From positions 1-64,000 of the forward strand of contig JARIED010000019.1 in assembly GCA_029266945.1 (NCBI GenBank): DNA of 64,000 nucleotides, in the 5' to 3' direction. Source of the DNA: Slackia sp. (GTDB taxonomy: Bacteria; Actinomycetota; Coriobacteriia; Coriobacteriales; Eggerthellaceae). Below are positions 1 through 9,353 of this stretch, piece after piece; the stretch's first letter is position 1; every line of letters begins with the position of its first letter. The notes below the pieces were generated by a model that searched no databases, was not told where the DNA came from, and saw only the letters and a list, made by a program, of their open reading frames with translations. Made by a program: the position numbers and the translations under genes.

Positions 1-1
1 C

Positions 2-499
2 ACGATCGAAGGCAATGGGTTTTCCGCCGCATTCGACAAGCTGCACGATGGCGACACGGTGGAAATAACCTATGCCGCGCGCGTGGAAGACAAAACGCTT
101 GCGGGAACGGATGTGGTCAACACGGCCCTGTTGACGGCCGACGAACTGGACAAGCCGCTCAGCGACGACGCCGTAGTGACCGTGCCGCCCATCGAAGACG
201 ACGCGAAGCCCGCTGAAAAGCCCCACGATAAGCCTGCGGCGGCGGCGATCGCTCCCGCCGCTCCCGACAAGCCGACCGCCACTCCGCCGAGCAGTCCCGC
301 AGCGTCGGGAAAGTTCATCAAAACGGGCGACGCGACTATGACAATCGTCGCAGGAACCGTCGGCGCAGCGCTCCTTGCCGCTGCCGCGGCGGCCATCGCC
401 CTGAGGCGTAGACACGCGGGAGGGCGCACGACGCATTCGCAGGCGCTGGCGCGCGCGGCCGAATACGGTTCGACCGGAAACGACCGCATGACACGATAG
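2..499 (+). CDS. Wall-anchored surface protein, C-terminal part (cut by window start)
   Basis: The reading frame is open from base 2, upstream of the ATG in the ORF track, so only the C-terminus is in the window. The first ~60 residues (TYAARVEDKTLAG, NTALLTADELD) resemble the end of a fimbrial isopeptide-forming D2-type domain. A Pro/Ala-rich linker of ~45 residues follows, then a sorting-signal-like end: FIKTGDA, one hydrophobic helix (TIVAGTVGAALLAAAAAA) and a basic tail LRRRH. The canonical LPXTG is degenerate here (FIKTG). It is probably a sortase-anchored adhesin or pilus-like protein on the cell surface. The tail after the helix is unusually long (~30 residues). Family assignment is by pattern only. 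Confidence 0.6.
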   Translation, partial: TIEGNGFSAAFDKLHDGDTVEITYAARVEDKTLAGTDVVNTALLTADELDKPLSDDAVVTVPPIEDDAKPAEKPHDKPAAAAIAPAAPDKPTATPPSSPAASGKFIKTGDATMTIVAGTVGAALLAAAAAAIALRRRHAGGRTTHSQALARAAEYGSTGNDRMTR

Positions 500-538
500 A
501 TAGCACATGAAGCGCGACGGAATCCGCCGCGCCGAAAC

Positions 539-573
539 AAAGGCCGAGAGGGCAACGAACCCTCCCGGCCTTT
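539..573 (+). terminator. Intrinsic terminator after the surface protein gene
   Basis: AAAGGCCG-GAGGG pairs with CCCTC-CGGCCTTT around a short loop, followed by a T-rich stretch on the plus strand. It lies 40 bases past the surface protein stop. Confidence 0.75.
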
Positions 574-701
574 CATCGTTTTCGGCCGAAAGAACGAACG
601 TAATAAGGCGGCGGCAACCGAAGAACCAAACAGACGATCGTGGGGTACACTTGGCAGCAGCAAACCATCCCGCGGCCGAAGTCGTAAAAGGAGCATCGCC
701 C

Positions 702-1918
702 ATGGGCAACTGCCTCGTCGCGCAATCAGGCGGCCCCACCGCCGTTATCAACGCAAGCCTCGCCGGCGTCGTCAGGGCGAACCAGCTCAATCCCCTGTAT
801 GACCACGTCTCGGAGGCCTGCACGGCATCGAAGGCGTTTTGGACGGCAAGCTCTACGACCTCACCGACCTCAGCGCGCGCGAGCTGAAAATCTTGAAGCA
901 AACGCCCTCCAGCGCACTGGGCACCTGCCGCTACAAGCTCAAGCGGGGCGCCGACGCCGACTACCGCCGCTTGCTCGAAGTCATGGACGCCAACGATATC
1001 GAAATCATGTTCTACATCGACGGCAACGGATCGATGGACACCGTAGACGCGTTGGACAAGTGGGCCGAAAGCGTCGGCTGCAAGAAACGCTTCGTGGGCA
1101 TTCCGAAAACCGTCGACAACGATCTGGTTCCCGTCGACCACGCGCCGGGCTTTCCGAGCGCGGCGAAGATCGCAGCCCAGATCACGCATGCGACCTACCT
1201 CGACTATGCCGCCTACACGCGCCCCGAGGTATTCGTACTGGAAACCATGGGCCGCGATGCCGGCTGGTTGGCCGCAAGCTGCTGCCTTTCAGGCAACGTG
1301 GACCTACTGGTCCTACCCGAGATAGATTTCGACAAAGACGCCTTCCTGGCCGAAGCCAAGCGGAAATTCGACGAGAAGGGCGAGTGCTACATCGTGGTGA
1401 GCGAAGACGCCCACTATGCCGACGGCACCTACATTTCCGCTGGAGAGCGCACCGACGAAGGCTTCGAGCACCCCGTTTTGGGAGGCGCCGGCGCCACGAT
1501 CAAGCAGATGATCGTGGATGCGGGCATCGTGCCGCGCGGCGTGGTGCAAAACCTTTCCCGCGCGGCGCGGTCGAGCAACTTCGCCCAAAGCCTGATTGAC
1601 GTAAACGAAGCTTACGAGCTGGCCATGAGCGCCCATATGCGATCCGCCGACCCGGCCTTCACCGGATACGTGGTGGGCGTGCGCCCTCGCACGGCCGAAG
1701 AGATAGCGGCAGGCGCCTACGATGCACGCTATTTCGCCGCGCCGGCCGACCGCTTCGCCAGGCACGTGAAGCACTTCCCCTGCGAATGGATCCTTCCTCA
1801 TTACCAAGGCATCACCGAAGAGGCCTTCGCCTACTTCAAGCCGCTGGTCGAAAGCGAGCCGAAGCTGATTTACGACGGCGCCATGCCCGCCACCATCACG
1901 CCGTTCAACAAACGCTGA
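702..1918 (+). pseudogene. Pyrophosphate-type 6-phosphofructokinase, interrupted by a -1 frameshift
   Basis: Phosphorylates fructose 6-phosphate in glycolysis, probably with PPi as donor. The N-terminus MGNCLVAQSGGPTAVINASL is read from an ATG at 702 behind a GGAG-like site, but the frame runs out after YDHV. The rest (IDGNGSMDTV, PKTVDND, ETMGRDAGW) is in another frame, listed in the ORF track from 839. One base is missing near 810/811: inserting it gives YDHVYGGLHGIEGVLDGKLYDL and a 405-residue protein of normal family length. The Lys in PKTVDND is typical of PPi-dependent rather than ATP-dependent enzymes. Either a real inactivating mutation or a sequence error; error is plausible because the rest is intact and this is normally a core enzyme. 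Confidence 0.85.
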
Positions 1919-1962
1919 TAGAACGCGCATCGTCGACGAGCGGCCACGTCGCCAAATGGCGG

Positions 1963-3231
1963 CTACATCACCTGATGTCTGCGGAAGAACACCGCCGCAA
2001 GCGGCAGGCACGCCGCGAACAGCACGCCGTATACAAGCGCCTGCATACCCACGAGGTCGATTACGAAGCCGCCGAAGGGATACGACATATACTGCCAGAA
2101 CATGAAAGGCGCCGCCAAGCCGCTCGTCGGGAAAAGCGCGCTGAGGCGCATAAGAGCCCCGACGCCGCCCGTGGGTATCATGCCCGTCAGAAGAACAAGC
2201 GCCACATCGATGGCAAACACCGAGAGCATGGAGCGCATCACCGACGAAAGCAGCAGCGTCAGGCCCGCGAATCCGAGCGTCATCAGGTAGGCGATGCCCG
2301 TCATGGTCGCAGCCGCCTGCGCCATGGTCAGGGCATACGGCGACGAAACCGCGCTTATCTGAATGGGCAGTTCGGCGCCGCCCGCACCGTGCGCGCCGAG
2401 CGATACGACGAAAACAATGCCGGCGCACAGCGCGAAATACGCCGTTGCAAACAAAAAAGCCGCGACAAGCTTCGCCGCCACCAACCTTGAGCGTCCATAG
2501 CGCGACGACAGAATAACGCTGTCGGTGCGCTCCTGGTATTCCGCCGCGAACATCGGCGCCAGCGCCACGCACACGGCGATCATCGCGAACGCCAGAAAGC
2601 CCATGCAATCCATGATGTTTTCCCAGCCGCCCGCATAGCCGTACGCGATCGGCGTAGAAACTTCGGCCTGCTTTTGCGTCCAATAAGCACGCTCGGTCTC
2701 GGAATACGTCCATGCGCCGCCTTGGCCGTCATCAAGGATCGACTGGGTTTTCTGCGCGAGCGCCTCATAAAACGGAGTCTCGGGCGAAGGACCCAGCAGA
2801 GCCGACACCTGGATGGGCTCTTTGCCACCCGAATTCCACGCACTGAACAGCCACGGCCAATACCCCGAGCCGTACAGCTCACGCGCGCCCTGTTCGCCAT
2901 ATGCCGTTCGCACCGCATCGTAGGCCGCCGCATCGCTCATAGCCGCCACTTCTTTGGGGTCGAGTTGGGAAAACGCCATGTCGAAATACGCAGCCGTCTC
3001 GGCCTCGATACGCTCGTCGGTCAAAACGCCCGCACGGGCCTCGGCGTTCGCTTGGCGCTGATAGATCGCATCGAGCCCCGAAAGAATCTCGTCGGTGTTG
3101 CTCGTGGTTTTCGTCTGCAGCACATTCAGCGCCATAATCGCGCATAGCACGGCAACAATCGCCAAGCATGTATACCGCGTCGATTTACGCGCGACAATCT
3201 TCTTGAGCTCGAATTTCACCAGGTCGAACAT
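1963..3231 (-). CDS. ABC-2 type transporter permease
   Basis: A 422-residue membrane protein: one N-terminal helix (YTCLAIVAVLCAIMALNVLQ), a large ~150-residue extracytoplasmic region, then about five more helices in the C-terminal half. This is the topology of ABC-2 permeases of the antibiotic-exporter/NatB type. The ATPase gene ends 2 bases upstream, so the two surely form one exporter. Last gene of the ECF sigma operon. Substrate unknown. RBS AGGAGGTAGCC precedes the ATG. Confidence 0.8.
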   Translation of the reverse strand: MFDLVKFELKKIVARKSTRYTCLAIVAVLCAIMALNVLQTKTTSNTDEILSGLDAIYQRQANAEARAGVLTDERIEAETAAYFDMAFSQLDPKEVAAMSDAAAYDAVRTAYGEQGARELYGSGYWPWLFSAWNSGGKEPIQVSALLGPSPETPFYEALAQKTQSILDDGQGGAWTYSETERAYWTQKQAEVSTPIAYGYAGGWENIMDCMGFLAFAMIAVCVALAPMFAAEYQERTDSVILSSRYGRSRLVAAKLVAAFLFATAYFALCAGIVFVVSLGAHGAGGAELPIQISAVSSPYALTMAQAAATMTGIAYLMTLGFAGLTLLLSSVMRSMLSVFAIDVALVLLTGMIPTGGVGALMRLSALFPTSGLAAPFMFWQYMSYPFGGFVIDLVGMQALVYGVLFAACLPLAAVFFRRHQVM

Positions 3232-3233
3232 GG

Positions 3234-4187
3234 CTACCTCCTTCCGCCGAACAGGCCGTTTTTACGAGCATGGCGCCCTTCCGGCACCTCGCCGAAACCG
3301 CCGCCCGCCATGCCGGCGCCCGCATCGTCTTTGAACGTGTACAGGTACAGATCCTCCAACGTCGGCTCGACGGAGACCGCGCCCGCCACGGGCGCCTCGT
3401 CGGCTGCCACGCGTACCACCGCTCCGCCGTCGGACGTGTAATGCACGTTGCACACGCACGCGGAAGCCGAAAGCCCATCGGCCTGGCGCGACGAAACGCG
3501 GCATTCCCACACTTTGCCCGCCACGGACGACACCACCGCATCGGGGCGCCCGCGCAGCACGAAGCGGCCGGCCTTCATCACCAGAATGTCATCGGCGATG
3601 TATTCCACGTCGGACACGATATGCGTGGAAAGCAGCACGATCTTGTCCTGCGAGAACCCCGAAATCAGATTCCTGAAACGCACGCGCTCTTTCGGATCGA
3701 GGCCGGCCGTCGGCTCGTCGAGAACCAAAACCGTCGGATCGTTAATCACGGCCTGCGCGATGCCCAGCCGCTGTTTCATGCCACCCGAAAACGTGCGCAC
3801 CTTGGCCTCCGCATGGGCGGCAAGGCCCACTTCCTCAAGCAGCTCGGCGCAACGCAGCTTGGCCGCGCAGCGGTCGATGCCCTTCAGCGCGGCCATGTAC
3901 ATCATGAAATCCATCGCCGTGAAATCGGGGTAGTATCCGAAATCCTGCGGAAGGTATCCCAGCATGGCACGGTATTCGTCACCCATACGCGCGATGTCCG
4001 CGCCGTCGAACGCGATGCGGCCCGCGCTGGGCTTGAGCACGTCGCACACCATGCGCATGAGCGTGGTCTTGCCGGCGCCGTTCGCGCCCAGCAGGCCGTA
4101 CACGCCAGGGCACAGCGTCGCCGACACGTCGTGCACGACGGGCTTTTCCGCAAACCGCTTGGTCAGATTTTCAAGGGAAAGCTCCAC
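3234..4187 (-). CDS. ABC transporter ATP-binding protein
   Basis: 317 residues with Walker A GANGAGKTT, Q-loop LPQDFGYY, signature FSGGMKQR, Walker B VLVLDEPTAG and the switch His in STHIVSD. It powers the adjacent ABC-2 permease. The ~90-residue tail after the nucleotide-binding domain is typical of NatA/CcmA-like exporters and may carry substrate-coupling or regulatory contacts; the very end (EGRHARKNGLFGGRR) is basic. Third gene of the sigma-led operon, 9 bases after the membrane protein gene. Confidence 0.9.
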   Translation of the reverse strand: MELSLENLTKRFAEKPVVHDVSATLCPGVYGLLGANGAGKTTLMRMVCDVLKPSAGRIAFDGADIARMGDEYRAMLGYLPQDFGYYPDFTAMDFMMYMAALKGIDRCAAKLRCAELLEEVGLAAHAEAKVRTFSGGMKQRLGIAQAVINDPTVLVLDEPTAGLDPKERVRFRNLISGFSQDKIVLLSTHIVSDVEYIADDILVMKAGRFVLRGRPDAVVSSVAGKVWECRVSSRQADGLSASACVCNVHYTSDGGAVVRVAADEAPVAGAVSVEPTLEDLYLYTFKDDAGAGMAGGGFGEVPEGRHARKNGLFGGRR

Positions 4188-4196
4188 GGTTTCCTC

Positions 4197-5105
4197 CTAT
4201 CGGTTGATGAACGACGAATCGAACAAGAGCATGCACGGCGAAGCGGCCGCATCGGCCAGCCACGCCCGAGCTTCGCACCCCGACCAGACCGCAGCAGCGG
4301 CGGCAGCGGCGGCCCACACCCACACGGCGGCCTGGTCGTACACGCCCGGCATCTTCGCCACCAGGAAATACGCAGCCGCCGAAACGGCAACGCCCCAGGC
4401 CGCGGCCGCCACGAGCGCCGATACGCCTTCAATGCGACGCGCGGCCGCCAGGCATCCGGCAACCGTGACGCAATACGGCGCGAACGCATGCAGCAACGTG
4501 ACGGGCGCCCCCGCGGCAGGATCGACGAACGAGCCGACCAGCGCAACGGCGGCAAAGCCGACGGCATTCGAACAGGCCAGAACCGCCATGCGCGCCACTG
4601 CGACCGACCGGGCGTCATGCATGCACGAACGCTCCAGCTCGACGATGCCGCACATGCGCGATGCCGCCATGTCGGGCAAGCCGCACACGGCAATCGCCGC
4701 GCCCGCCAAGCAGGCATACAACCCCGATGCCGCATGTTCTCCCCCGGCGTTCCACAGCAGAACCACCACGAGCACCGTGCACGCCTGCAAAACCCATGCG
4801 CGCGCACCCATGAAGCGGGCCTGCACCGCCACGAACCACGCCGCCTCGGAAACAGCGCGAGCGCACGCCGAAAACGTCGGCCGCGCGACGCGGACAGGCG
4901 ACATCTCGGCGCGCAGGCAGCACGCTTCATCAGCGGCGGCGCGCTCGGCGCGCATGTTCCGGACCTCTTCGACGACCGCTGAGACAACGGCACGCTCGGA
5001 CGCTTCGTCGGCAGCAGGACGCTGCGCGCGGTAATAGGCGCACAAGGCGTCTTCGGCCTGACCAGAAAGCAGAGCACCGTGTTTTTCTTTGTTGAAAGAC
5101 CTCAT
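4197..5105 (-). CDS. Polytopic membrane protein of the ECF sigma operon
   Basis: No family recognised. The ORF-track start at 5393 lies inside the sigma gene; the ATG at 5105 (MRSFNKEKH) overlaps the sigma stop in an ATGA junction, so 302 residues are chosen. Residues 1-90 are polar and probably cytoplasmic; about six hydrophobic segments follow, rich in Ala and Val. Because it directly follows and overlaps an ECF sigma gene it is a candidate membrane anti-sigma or signal-receiving factor, but no zinc-binding anti-sigma motif (HxxxCxxC) was seen. It could instead be an accessory subunit of the ABC exporter encoded next. Confidence 0.6.
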   Translation of the reverse strand: MRSFNKEKHGALLSGQAEDALCAYYRAQRPAADEASERAVVSAVVEEVRNMRAERAAADEACCLRAEMSPVRVARPTFSACARAVSEAAWFVAVQARFMGARAWVLQACTVLVVVLLWNAGGEHAASGLYACLAGAAIAVCGLPDMAASRMCGIVELERSCMHDARSVAVARMAVLACSNAVGFAAVALVGSFVDPAAGAPVTLLHAFAPYCVTVAGCLAAARRIEGVSALVAAAAWGVAVSAAAYFLVAKMPGVYDQAAVWVWAAAAAAAAVWSGCEARAWLADAAASPCMLLFDSSFINR

Positions 5106-5611
5106 GAAAGCCCTCCGTCCGATTCGAAGGAGTAGGCGTCGCGCACCTGCGCGAGCGCACGCTTGAGCAACCTGTTCATCGCGAACCGCGATATTCCCAT
5201 GACCAGCGCGGCCTCGACCACGCCGAGCCCCTGGTCGAAGCGAAGCTCGATCGCCTCGCGCTCGTCGGGGGCAAGCCGCGCCAGCACCGATTCCATCTCG
5301 ACGGGATACGCGTCGCAAGCCCGCGGCGCCGAAGCTTCGTCCAATTCGACGAACTGCGGCCTGCGCGAGCACGACCGGGCGGCATCTGCGCACAGGTTTC
5401 GCGCGATGGTCAGCAGAAGCGCGAGCGGTTTGCCGCGCTCGTCGTAGGCGCCGGCGCTGCGCACGAACCGCAAGAATGCTTCCTGCGCAATATCATCGGC
5501 GGCATCGCGAACGGGCGCGTGGCGCCTGCAGTACGCCAGCACGTCTTCGTAATGCTGCTCGACGATACGCCCGGCCGCGGCGTCGTCGAGCGTTGCTTCA
5601 TGGCTCCTCAA
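5102..5611 (-). CDS. ECF-type RNA polymerase sigma factor
   Basis: 169 residues. Region 2 is visible at about residues 18-75 (YEDVLAYCRRH, DAADDIAQEAFLRFVRS, LALLLTIARNLCADAARS) and region 4 at about 105-160 (LAPDEREAIELRFDQGLGVVEAALVMGISRFAMNRLLKRALAQVR). Heads a four-gene operon with a membrane protein and an ABC exporter, a common layout for envelope or antimicrobial-stress responses. The start has a modest RBS (GAGGAGCC). Confidence 0.9.
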   Translation of the reverse strand: MRSHEATLDDAAAGRIVEQHYEDVLAYCRRHAPVRDAADDIAQEAFLRFVRSAGAYDERGKPLALLLTIARNLCADAARSCSRRPQFVELDEASAPRACDAYPVEMESVLARLAPDEREAIELRFDQGLGVVEAALVMGISRFAMNRLLKRALAQVRDAYSFESDGGLS

Positions 5612-5778
5612 GCGTTTCTCACCTCCTATCCCCTTTAACGACGGCGACGCGCAGAATGTGCGCGCAGGCCTGGAAAAACTTCATTCGCTTCCGGCGGACT
5701 TTGACACCGCACGCGTCGAAAATCAATGCGACGAAGAGAGCGGCTTCGAGCAGTGCAACAAAGCGCCTGGTCGAAGCC

Positions 5779-5812
5779 GAAAACGAAACAAGGCGCCCCG
5801 AAGGACGCCTTG
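5779..5812 (-). terminator. Terminator after the cyclase gene
   Basis: ACAAGGCG and CGCCTTGT form a perfect stem around an ~8-base loop, with an A-rich run on its plus-strand left side (U-tract in the minus transcript). It sits ~45 bases beyond the cyclase stop. Confidence 0.65.
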
Positions 5813-5855
5813 TCGGCATGCAATTCGCGCCATTACGGAATTCGCGGCGGGCGCG

Positions 5856-6608
5856 CTACTCCTCGCACACGGCCCACACGCGGGCGGGAAGGCCCGATGC
5901 GCCTTCGATGCGCGGCCAGGCCACGAACACGATGGCACCCGCAGGCGGCACCTTGTCCAGGTTCGCAATAACCTCCACCTGCAAGTGGCACGTATCGAGC
6001 ACGTAGCGTTCCACCGCCAAGTCGTCGGCCTCTGCAGCAAGGTACGACGCATCGGTGTCGAAGGTCTCGTGGCCGTTCATGGCCACGCCGCGCTCTTCGA
6101 ACAAGAACTTCAGCGTTTCGATCGACCAGCCGGGGCAATGCTCGCCGCCATCTTCGTCCAGGTTGCACAAGGCATCGTAGTTCGGCCAGCGCTTGTACCA
6201 GTCGGTACGCAGCGCGACGAACGCACCCTCGGGAATGCGGCCGTATTCGGCTTCATAGGCAAGAACGTCATCGATGGTCACGGCGTAATCGGGGTTTTCG
6301 GCGGCCTTCGCGGAAATGTCGATCACGCACAGCGGATAGGCGCTCTGCTCCACGCCGAACTCCTCAGCGGCAGGGCGGCCTGGCATGAAGTGCATGGGAA
6401 AATCGACATGCGTGCCGAACTGACCAGGGAATTTATAAGTGTGAATGCGGCACGAAAGCATTTCCTCGTCGTAATCGAACACGGTCTTGCACAGCTCCAC
6501 CGAGCCGTCGGGGATGCCGCCCCAATACGGGCTTTCGTTCGTCAGCGGATGGGTCAGATCGACCCAACGGCAGCGCTTCAACTTCTCAAGATCGCCCCAC
6601 AAGCTCAT
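5856..6608 (-). CDS. Cyclase family protein (kynurenine formamidase-like hydrolase)
   Basis: 250 residues of the PF04199 cyclase fold, a metal-dependent amide/ester hydrolase family that includes bacterial arylformamidase KynB and isatin hydrolase. The metal-binding motif is clear (FGTHVDFPMHF, HxGTHxDxPxH type with Phe replacing the first His) and the later GHETFDTD matches the catalytic region. It stands alone with no tryptophan-catabolism neighbours, so the substrate is open. The ATG has the RBS AAGGAGGCATC. A terminator-like hairpin lies in its leader. Confidence 0.85.
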   Translation of the reverse strand: MSLWGDLEKLKRCRWVDLTHPLTNESPYWGGIPDGSVELCKTVFDYDEEMLSCRIHTYKFPGQFGTHVDFPMHFMPGRPAAEEFGVEQSAYPLCVIDISAKAAENPDYAVTIDDVLAYEAEYGRIPEGAFVALRTDWYKRWPNYDALCNLDEDGGEHCPGWSIETLKFLFEERGVAMNGHETFDTDASYLAAEADDLAVERYVLDTCHLQVEVIANLDKVPPAGAIVFVAWPRIEGASGLPARVWAVCEE

Positions 6609-6679
6609 GATGCCTCCTTACGCACCCGATCGACGCGACCGCCGGCCGATCCGCATGGTGAAGCGAGCCGGGCGGGCGT

Positions 6680-6713
6680 CGAAAAAGGCGCGCCGCCCTT
6701 TACAGCGCGCCTG
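6680..6713 (-). terminator. Terminator-like hairpin in the cyclase leader
   Basis: AGGCGCGC pairs with GCGCGCCT and is followed, in minus-strand sense, by UUUUU. It lies ~75 bases upstream of the cyclase ATG and ~370 bases after the previous gene's own terminator, so it either ends a short transcript or acts as an attenuator for the cyclase gene. Confidence 0.55.
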
Positions 6714-7026
6714 AACTATCGCCCACTATTGTGACGTATCGAAAGAAAAGTTGCACGCGAAACAAGGCACGCGTGCATGATGCCTGCCGCTGCCGCGCGG
6801 GCGAACCGAATGCGTGCAACGAAACAGGGGCTTCGAAGGCAGCGCAGGATACGTTTTGCGGCGCCAGCCGAATGAGCACGCGGAGCAACCCCGACGTGCT
6901 TCCCGCCGCCATTCGCGACCTTGCAACGCCGACCCAATACACAAGCGCCAACGACTTCGACGAAACAGCCGAGCATACATGTTTCAGCCAAAGGGCCCAG
7001 CAGAAAGAGCGTGGAATGATGCCGGC
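6714..7026. other. Intergenic region with no convincing gene
   Basis: ORFs of 83-91 codons on the minus strand (e.g. MAETCMLGCFVEVV) and the 345-codon plus-strand ORF from 6731 have no coherent domain or RBS and look like chance reading frames. The interval could hold the promoter and leader of the cyclase gene. Confidence 0.4.
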
Positions 7027-7061
7027 CGAAAAAAATCGACCCCCTACGTACGGGGGTCGAT
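7027..7061 (-). terminator. Strong terminator after the SLH surface protein gene
   Basis: ATCGACCCCC and GGGGGTCGAT form a perfect stem around TACGTAC-type loop bases; an eight-base A/G run on the plus-strand left gives a U-tract in the minus transcript. It lies 24 bases past the gene end. Confidence 0.9.
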
Positions 7062-7084
7062 TGCCATTCGAAAGCCCTGAAACG

Positions 7085-9172
7085 CTATTCGTACATCGCG
7101 TTGATGAAGCGCATCACGACCGCGGACGCCTCGGCGCGGGTGGCGACGTCGTTCGGATCGAGCAGGCCGCCGTAGCCGTCGACCACGCCCGCGGCCTCGC
7201 CCCAGGCCGCGGCGTCCTCGAACCACAGGCCCTCCGCGTCGGCCGCGGGCTTGACCGGGTCGATGGGCAGGGTCGCCGCGCCGTCGGCGGCGGCCTTGTC
7301 GGAGACGGTCGCCTCGGCGGAGAACGTACCGCCCGTAATGGAAATCATCACTCCGTTCTTAGAGCCGGGAGACAGCTCGATGCCGCCGAACGAACCGCTG
7401 CCCGCAATAGACAAGCTCGCCTTCGCAGCGTCCGCACTGTCGCATACGACCACACCAGCCACATTGCCCGTGAAACCCTCGTCGAACGTGACGCTCACGC
7501 CGTCCCCGTAACCGCCCGATTTCCAGTAGCAGACATCGAGCGCCTTGACGGTGGAAGACGAAGCGAAGATGTTCGTCGCGCCCTTCATGACGACGATGCC
7601 GTTGTTGAAGCTCAGCGCATAATCCTCGCCGCCGACCTGGTTCGTGGGGTCAACCGTCAAGTTCTCGAAAGTCACGTTCGCATAGTTCTGGAAAATGCGC
7701 TTGATATTTTTCGCACCCTCCGCGACAGCGATAGCGCCGTTCTTGAACGTGAGGTTCGAATCTTTTAGAAGCTGGAAGGCGTTCGTCTGGGCATCAGGCG
7801 AACCCGCACCAGGGTCGTTCACGACATAGCGGTGTCCGCCGAAATCGAGTGTGAAATCCCTACCGCTCGGCACAGCAATTCCCTGCGCGTCAAGAATATC
7901 GGCCTGAAGGTAGACGGCTTCTCCCTTGCCCACGCCAATATTGCCCGCGGCAGGATCGATGAACGCCTGGAGCGCTCCGAAAGAACCTGGATAGAATGAT
8001 TTGGTGCCATCCTGGTTATATGCGTATTCATATGTAAGGTAGTCGACGGGCTTCACGTCGGCAGGAGTTTCGTCCCAAACCCAATACGCCACGGCTCGCT
8101 GACCGACAGGCAAAATAATGGGCGCAGCCGCTGTGTCGATCGAAGCAACCTTGTTCTGGCCCATGGTGAATCGATCGTTCGAAAGATCGAGCGGCGCAGC
8201 GGCAGAACCCCTCACCTGAATATAGTGAGCGAAGGTGTCGAACTTGAACTCGTTGCCCGACACATTCGCGCCCGCAGCCCTCTGGAAGAAAAAACGAGCC
8301 AGCATTATCGAATGTATTGCCTGTAATGACGAAGCCCGTTGCATCGCCATCGCTGGCACTCGTGATGCACGTGGCTTCACCGCCCGGCCCGCCCGTCGGT
8401 GCGGGGCTGACACTGAAAACAGAGTTCTCAAAATGGGAGTCCTTGACGGTCACCTTTCCGTTGATGTTCAGCAGCATGGTGCGGGATGCGCCCTTGAACA
8501 TGCTGCGATCGAACGTAAGACTGCCCTGCGAACCCTGGCCGTTCATATACAAACCGTACGACCACTGCGATGCGTCATACTGAACGCCATTATTCTGCGC
8601 ATCGTTGGTGAACAAGCAGTCGACAATCGCAATCGCCGCGTTATTCCCGCTCAAAACATGCGAAGCGGTATCGTTGTATGCGGCCGTAAGCGGATATTTC
8701 ACTGTGACGTCATTCATCGCGATGTTCGTACCTGCGGCCGCGTTGCCGACCGTCAAAACTTCCGAATTGACGGAAGTCAACGTGAGATTCCGCAAAGTGC
8801 CCTACCCAACTTGGTGTGGCCGCTGATGGCGTACTTACCCTGGCCGTCCACGACGACATCTTTGTCGATGGCCACGCTCTCGACCGCATCGCCCTCGAGA
8901 ACGATCGTCGACCCATCGGTCGCAGCAGCAAGGGCGGCGGCGAGGCTCGTATAGATAGCGCCTTCCTGAACGCCCGCAGGGTCAACCGTCAGCGTAATGT
9001 CGGCCTCCACCGAGGGCGCCTCCATATCGCTCGGAGCCGATGCGCCGTTTTCCACACCCAGCTGCACCTATCCGGCTTCTTCCGCAAGCGCGGTCGCGGG
9101 CACCGCCGTCGGGACTAACGCTGCGGAAAGCAGCACCGCCATACCGAGATTCATCGCTTTCTTCTGTTCCAT
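7085..9172 (-). pseudogene. SLH-domain beta-helix surface protein, broken at three sites
   Basis: The gene starts at an ATG at 9172 (MEQKKAMNLGMAVLLSAALV..ATALAEEAG), a clear Sec signal peptide. An in-frame TAG at 9068-9070 follows, then ~85 codons to a frameshift near 8800 in a G-run, and a second near 8290 in a T-run (six Ts where five restore the frame). Corrected, it encodes ~695 residues: a beta-helix-like middle rich in Asn/Thr/Val rungs (NLTLTSVNSEV, FVITGNTFDNAG, ANVTFENLTVD) and a C-terminal S-layer-homology-like repeat (WGEAAGVVDGYGG, TRAEASAVVMRFINAMYE) that would bind the cell wall. The two indels are opposite in sign and both in homopolymers, so sequencing error or slipped-strand variation is possible; the amber codon is separate. 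Confidence 0.75.
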
Positions 9173-9248
9173 ATTTCATTTTCCCCTCGTCGTCGCGACC
9201 GGACGTGCAAACAAGCAACCATCATGATGAATTCGCTGTCATTTACAA

Positions 9249-9273
9249 CAAAAGCGGGCCGAAGCCCGCTTTG
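9249..9273. terminator. Bidirectional terminator
   Basis: AAAGCGGGC-CGAA-GCCCGCTTT is a perfect stem-loop flanked by As and Ts. It serves the minus-strand TSCPD gene that ends at 9354. Confidence 0.8.
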
Positions 9274-9353
9274 CACGTCCGATCAACGCAAGACCGTGCG
9301 CCGTAGCGCAACGCAGCCGCAAAAGAAGAGCGCTACTTCGCCGCTAAAACGCC

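Noticed and set aside
3270-4982. 570-codon plus-strand ORF across the ABC ATPase and membrane protein genes
   Set aside because: Arg/His-rich composition, no RBS; antisense to well-supported genes.
6731-7768. 345-codon plus-strand ORF
   Set aside because: Runs through two terminators and the SLH gene on the other strand; Arg/His/Ala-rich without any domain.
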